Source: Bacteroidales bacterium (GTDB lineage Bacteria; Bacteroidota; Bacteroidia; Bacteroidales; B18-G4). From it: a stretch of DNA of 7,535 bases. Position 1 is the stretch's first letter, and each line of letters opens with the position of its first letter. Made by a program: the position numbers and the translations under genes. Below, in pieces: positions 6,505 through 7,535 of this stretch. Where the stretch lies: contig JAGLEK010000206.1 in assembly GCA_023145125.1 (NCBI GenBank), positions 1 through 7,535 of the forward strand, written 5' to 3'. Below the pieces are notes generated by a model that saw only the letters and a list, made by a program, of their open reading frames with translations, ran no database searches and was not told where the DNA came from.

Positions 6505-7535
6505 ATGTCGATAAAAGAGAAATTCAAGGAATTTGAAACACTAGATAAGAATGCCGAACTGGGCGGAGGCAAGGAACGCATCGAAAGACAGCACAATGCC
6601 GGCCGTAATACAGCCCGTGAACGCATAAAAGACTTGCTTGACCCGGGTTCTTTTGTCGAGATTGACAAGTTTTTAACCCATCGCTGTAATGATTTCGGGA
6701 TGGAAAAGAACCAGATTCCCGGTGATGGCGTAGTCTGTGGTTATGGCAAGATCGATGGCAGGTTGATGTATGTATTCGCCCAGGACTTTACTGTCTTCGG
6801 GGGAACACTCAGCCGTGCCAATGCCGATAAGATCATTAAGATCATGGATCTGGCAATGAAGATGGGGGCTCCCGTTATCGGCTTGAATGATTCAGGCGGT
6901 GCACGGATCCAGGAAGGCGTTGAAAGCCTTGGTGGTTATGCCGATATCTTTTACAGGAATGTGATGGCCTCGGGAGTGATACCGCAGATATCTGCTATTC
7001 TCGGCCCCTGTGCCGGTGGGGCAGTATACTCTCCTGCCATGACCGACTTCATCATGATGGTGAAGGAGTCCAGCTATATGTTTGTGACCGGGCCGGATGT
7101 GATCAAAACAGTTACCCATGAAGAAGAGGTTACCAAGGAAGACCTGGGTGGTGCGGTTACACACAACACCAAGAGTGGTGTGGCACACATGATCGCAGAA
7201 AATGATGAACAGGCCATGATGATGATCAGGGAAATGATGAGCTTTCTGCCCCTCAATAATATGGAAGATCCTCCAATACAGACATGTACCGACGATGTCA
7301 AGAGGGAAGATGTACACCTCGATGAAATTGTGCCTGATGACCCGAATAAGCCTTACGATATGAAGGATATCATCGAGACAGTAATTGACAATAACAACTT
7401 CTTCGAGATACAGTGCCAGTATGCAAAAAATATCATCATTGGCTTTGCCCGCATGGGCGGCAGGCCGGTGGGCATTGTGGCCAATCAGCCGGCACATCTT
7501 GCGGGTGCGCTTGATATCAACTCTTCCATCAAAGC
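6505..7535 (+). CDS. pccB: Acyl-CoA (propionyl-CoA) carboxylase carboxyltransferase beta subunit, 3' end beyond window
   Basis: The ATG at 6505 opens a frame without a stop to the window end: 343 complete codons of a family usually near 510. It transfers the carboxyl group from carboxybiotin to acyl-CoA, most likely giving methylmalonyl-CoA from propionyl-CoA; reversal as a methylmalonyl-CoA decarboxylase is possible. The N-terminal crotonase-fold domain has GKERIERQH (22-30), TARERI..LLDPGSF (36-50), FAQDFTVFGGTLS (91-103), the oxyanion-forming NDSGGARIQEGV.SL.GY (128-145) and GPCAGGAVYSPAMTDF (167-182), YMFVTGPDVIKTVT (191-204) and LGGAVTH (214-220). The second domain begins with DIIETVID..FFEIQ..YAKNIIIGFARM.GRPVGIVANQP (288-329) and DINSS (337-341). 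The residue that separates acetyl- from propionyl-CoA preference lies past the end, so the substrate comes from similarity and context. THEEEVTKE has one more glutamate than the usual THEEVTKE. No clear Shine-Dalgarno sequence. Confidence 0.94.
   Translation, partial: MSIKEKFKEFETLDKNAELGGGKERIERQHNAGRNTARERIKDLLDPGSFVEIDKFLTHRCNDFGMEKNQIPGDGVVCGYGKIDGRLMYVFAQDFTVFGGTLSRANADKIIKIMDLAMKMGAPVIGLNDSGGARIQEGVESLGGYADIFYRNVMASGVIPQISAILGPCAGGAVYSPAMTDFIMMVKESSYMFVTGPDVIKTVTHEEEVTKEDLGGAVTHNTKSGVAHMIAENDEQAMMMIREMMSFLPLNNMEDPPIQTCTDDVKREDVHLDEIVPDDPNKPYDMKDIIETVIDNNNFFEIQCQYAKNIIIGFARMGGRPVGIVANQPAHLAGALDINSSIK

Noticed and set aside
7006..7054. Sodium-pumping decarboxylase system instead of a carboxylase
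   Set aside because: The GPCAGGAVYSP motif is shared by both, but no membrane decarboxylase beta subunit is present and the operon encodes an ATP-dependent biotin carboxylase.
6892..7497. Minus-strand frame of 201 codons near the window end
   Set aside because: Lies entirely opposite the conserved carboxyltransferase gene, which itself runs off the window, and its His/Cys-rich translation resembles no known protein.

Overview
The window looks like chromosomal DNA of a free-living or gut-type member of the Bacteroidota, probably Bacteroidales-like. The evidence is a secreted protein with PKD domains and a type IX secretion (T9SS) C-terminal sorting domain, a DUF4197 lipoprotein, the split biotin carboxylase / biotinyl protein / carboxyltransferase gene order common in this phylum, Bacteroidota-type -7 promoter elements (TAnnTTTG), and almost no Shine-Dalgarno sequences. 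No mobile element, RNA gene or CRISPR array was seen.

Layout: bases 1-1377 hold the 3' end of a large secreted multidomain protein (two PKD repeats, two further Ig/PKD-like modules, sorting domain). A 105-bp array of 7-bp repeats with a strong inverted repeat (1378-1482) fills almost the whole gap to the next gene, the lipoprotein at 1502-2257. A convergent gap of 37 bp separates it from a minus-strand membrane sulfatase / LtaS-like phosphotransferase (4151 down to 2295). A divergent 283-bp intergenic region (4152-4434) carries two more heptad arrays and a palindrome. An operon then runs to the end of the window: biotin carboxylase (4435-5937), biotinyl carrier protein (5960-6463) and the carboxyltransferase beta subunit (6505 to beyond the end). 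The last gene has no stop inside the window.

The three operon genes together make one acyl-CoA carboxylase, most likely propionyl-CoA carboxylase, interconverting propionyl-CoA and methylmalonyl-CoA. The biotin carboxylase charges the biotin on the carrier with CO2 using ATP, and the beta subunit passes the carboxyl group to the acyl-CoA. The other three genes are cell-envelope or secreted proteins with no evident functional link to it.

The most unusual signal is not a gene. Each of the three intergenic gaps outside the operon contains tandem 7-bp units, with a different heptamer each time: ATCCAGT-type, CCTTATT-type, TTTGGAG-type and TCATACC-type. One array can fold into a 32-bp near-perfect stem and merges into a promoter -7 element. 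Another contains a 21-bp palindrome that keeps the heptad phase. No obviously new enzymatic system was found; these heptad arrays are the best candidate for something poorly described.
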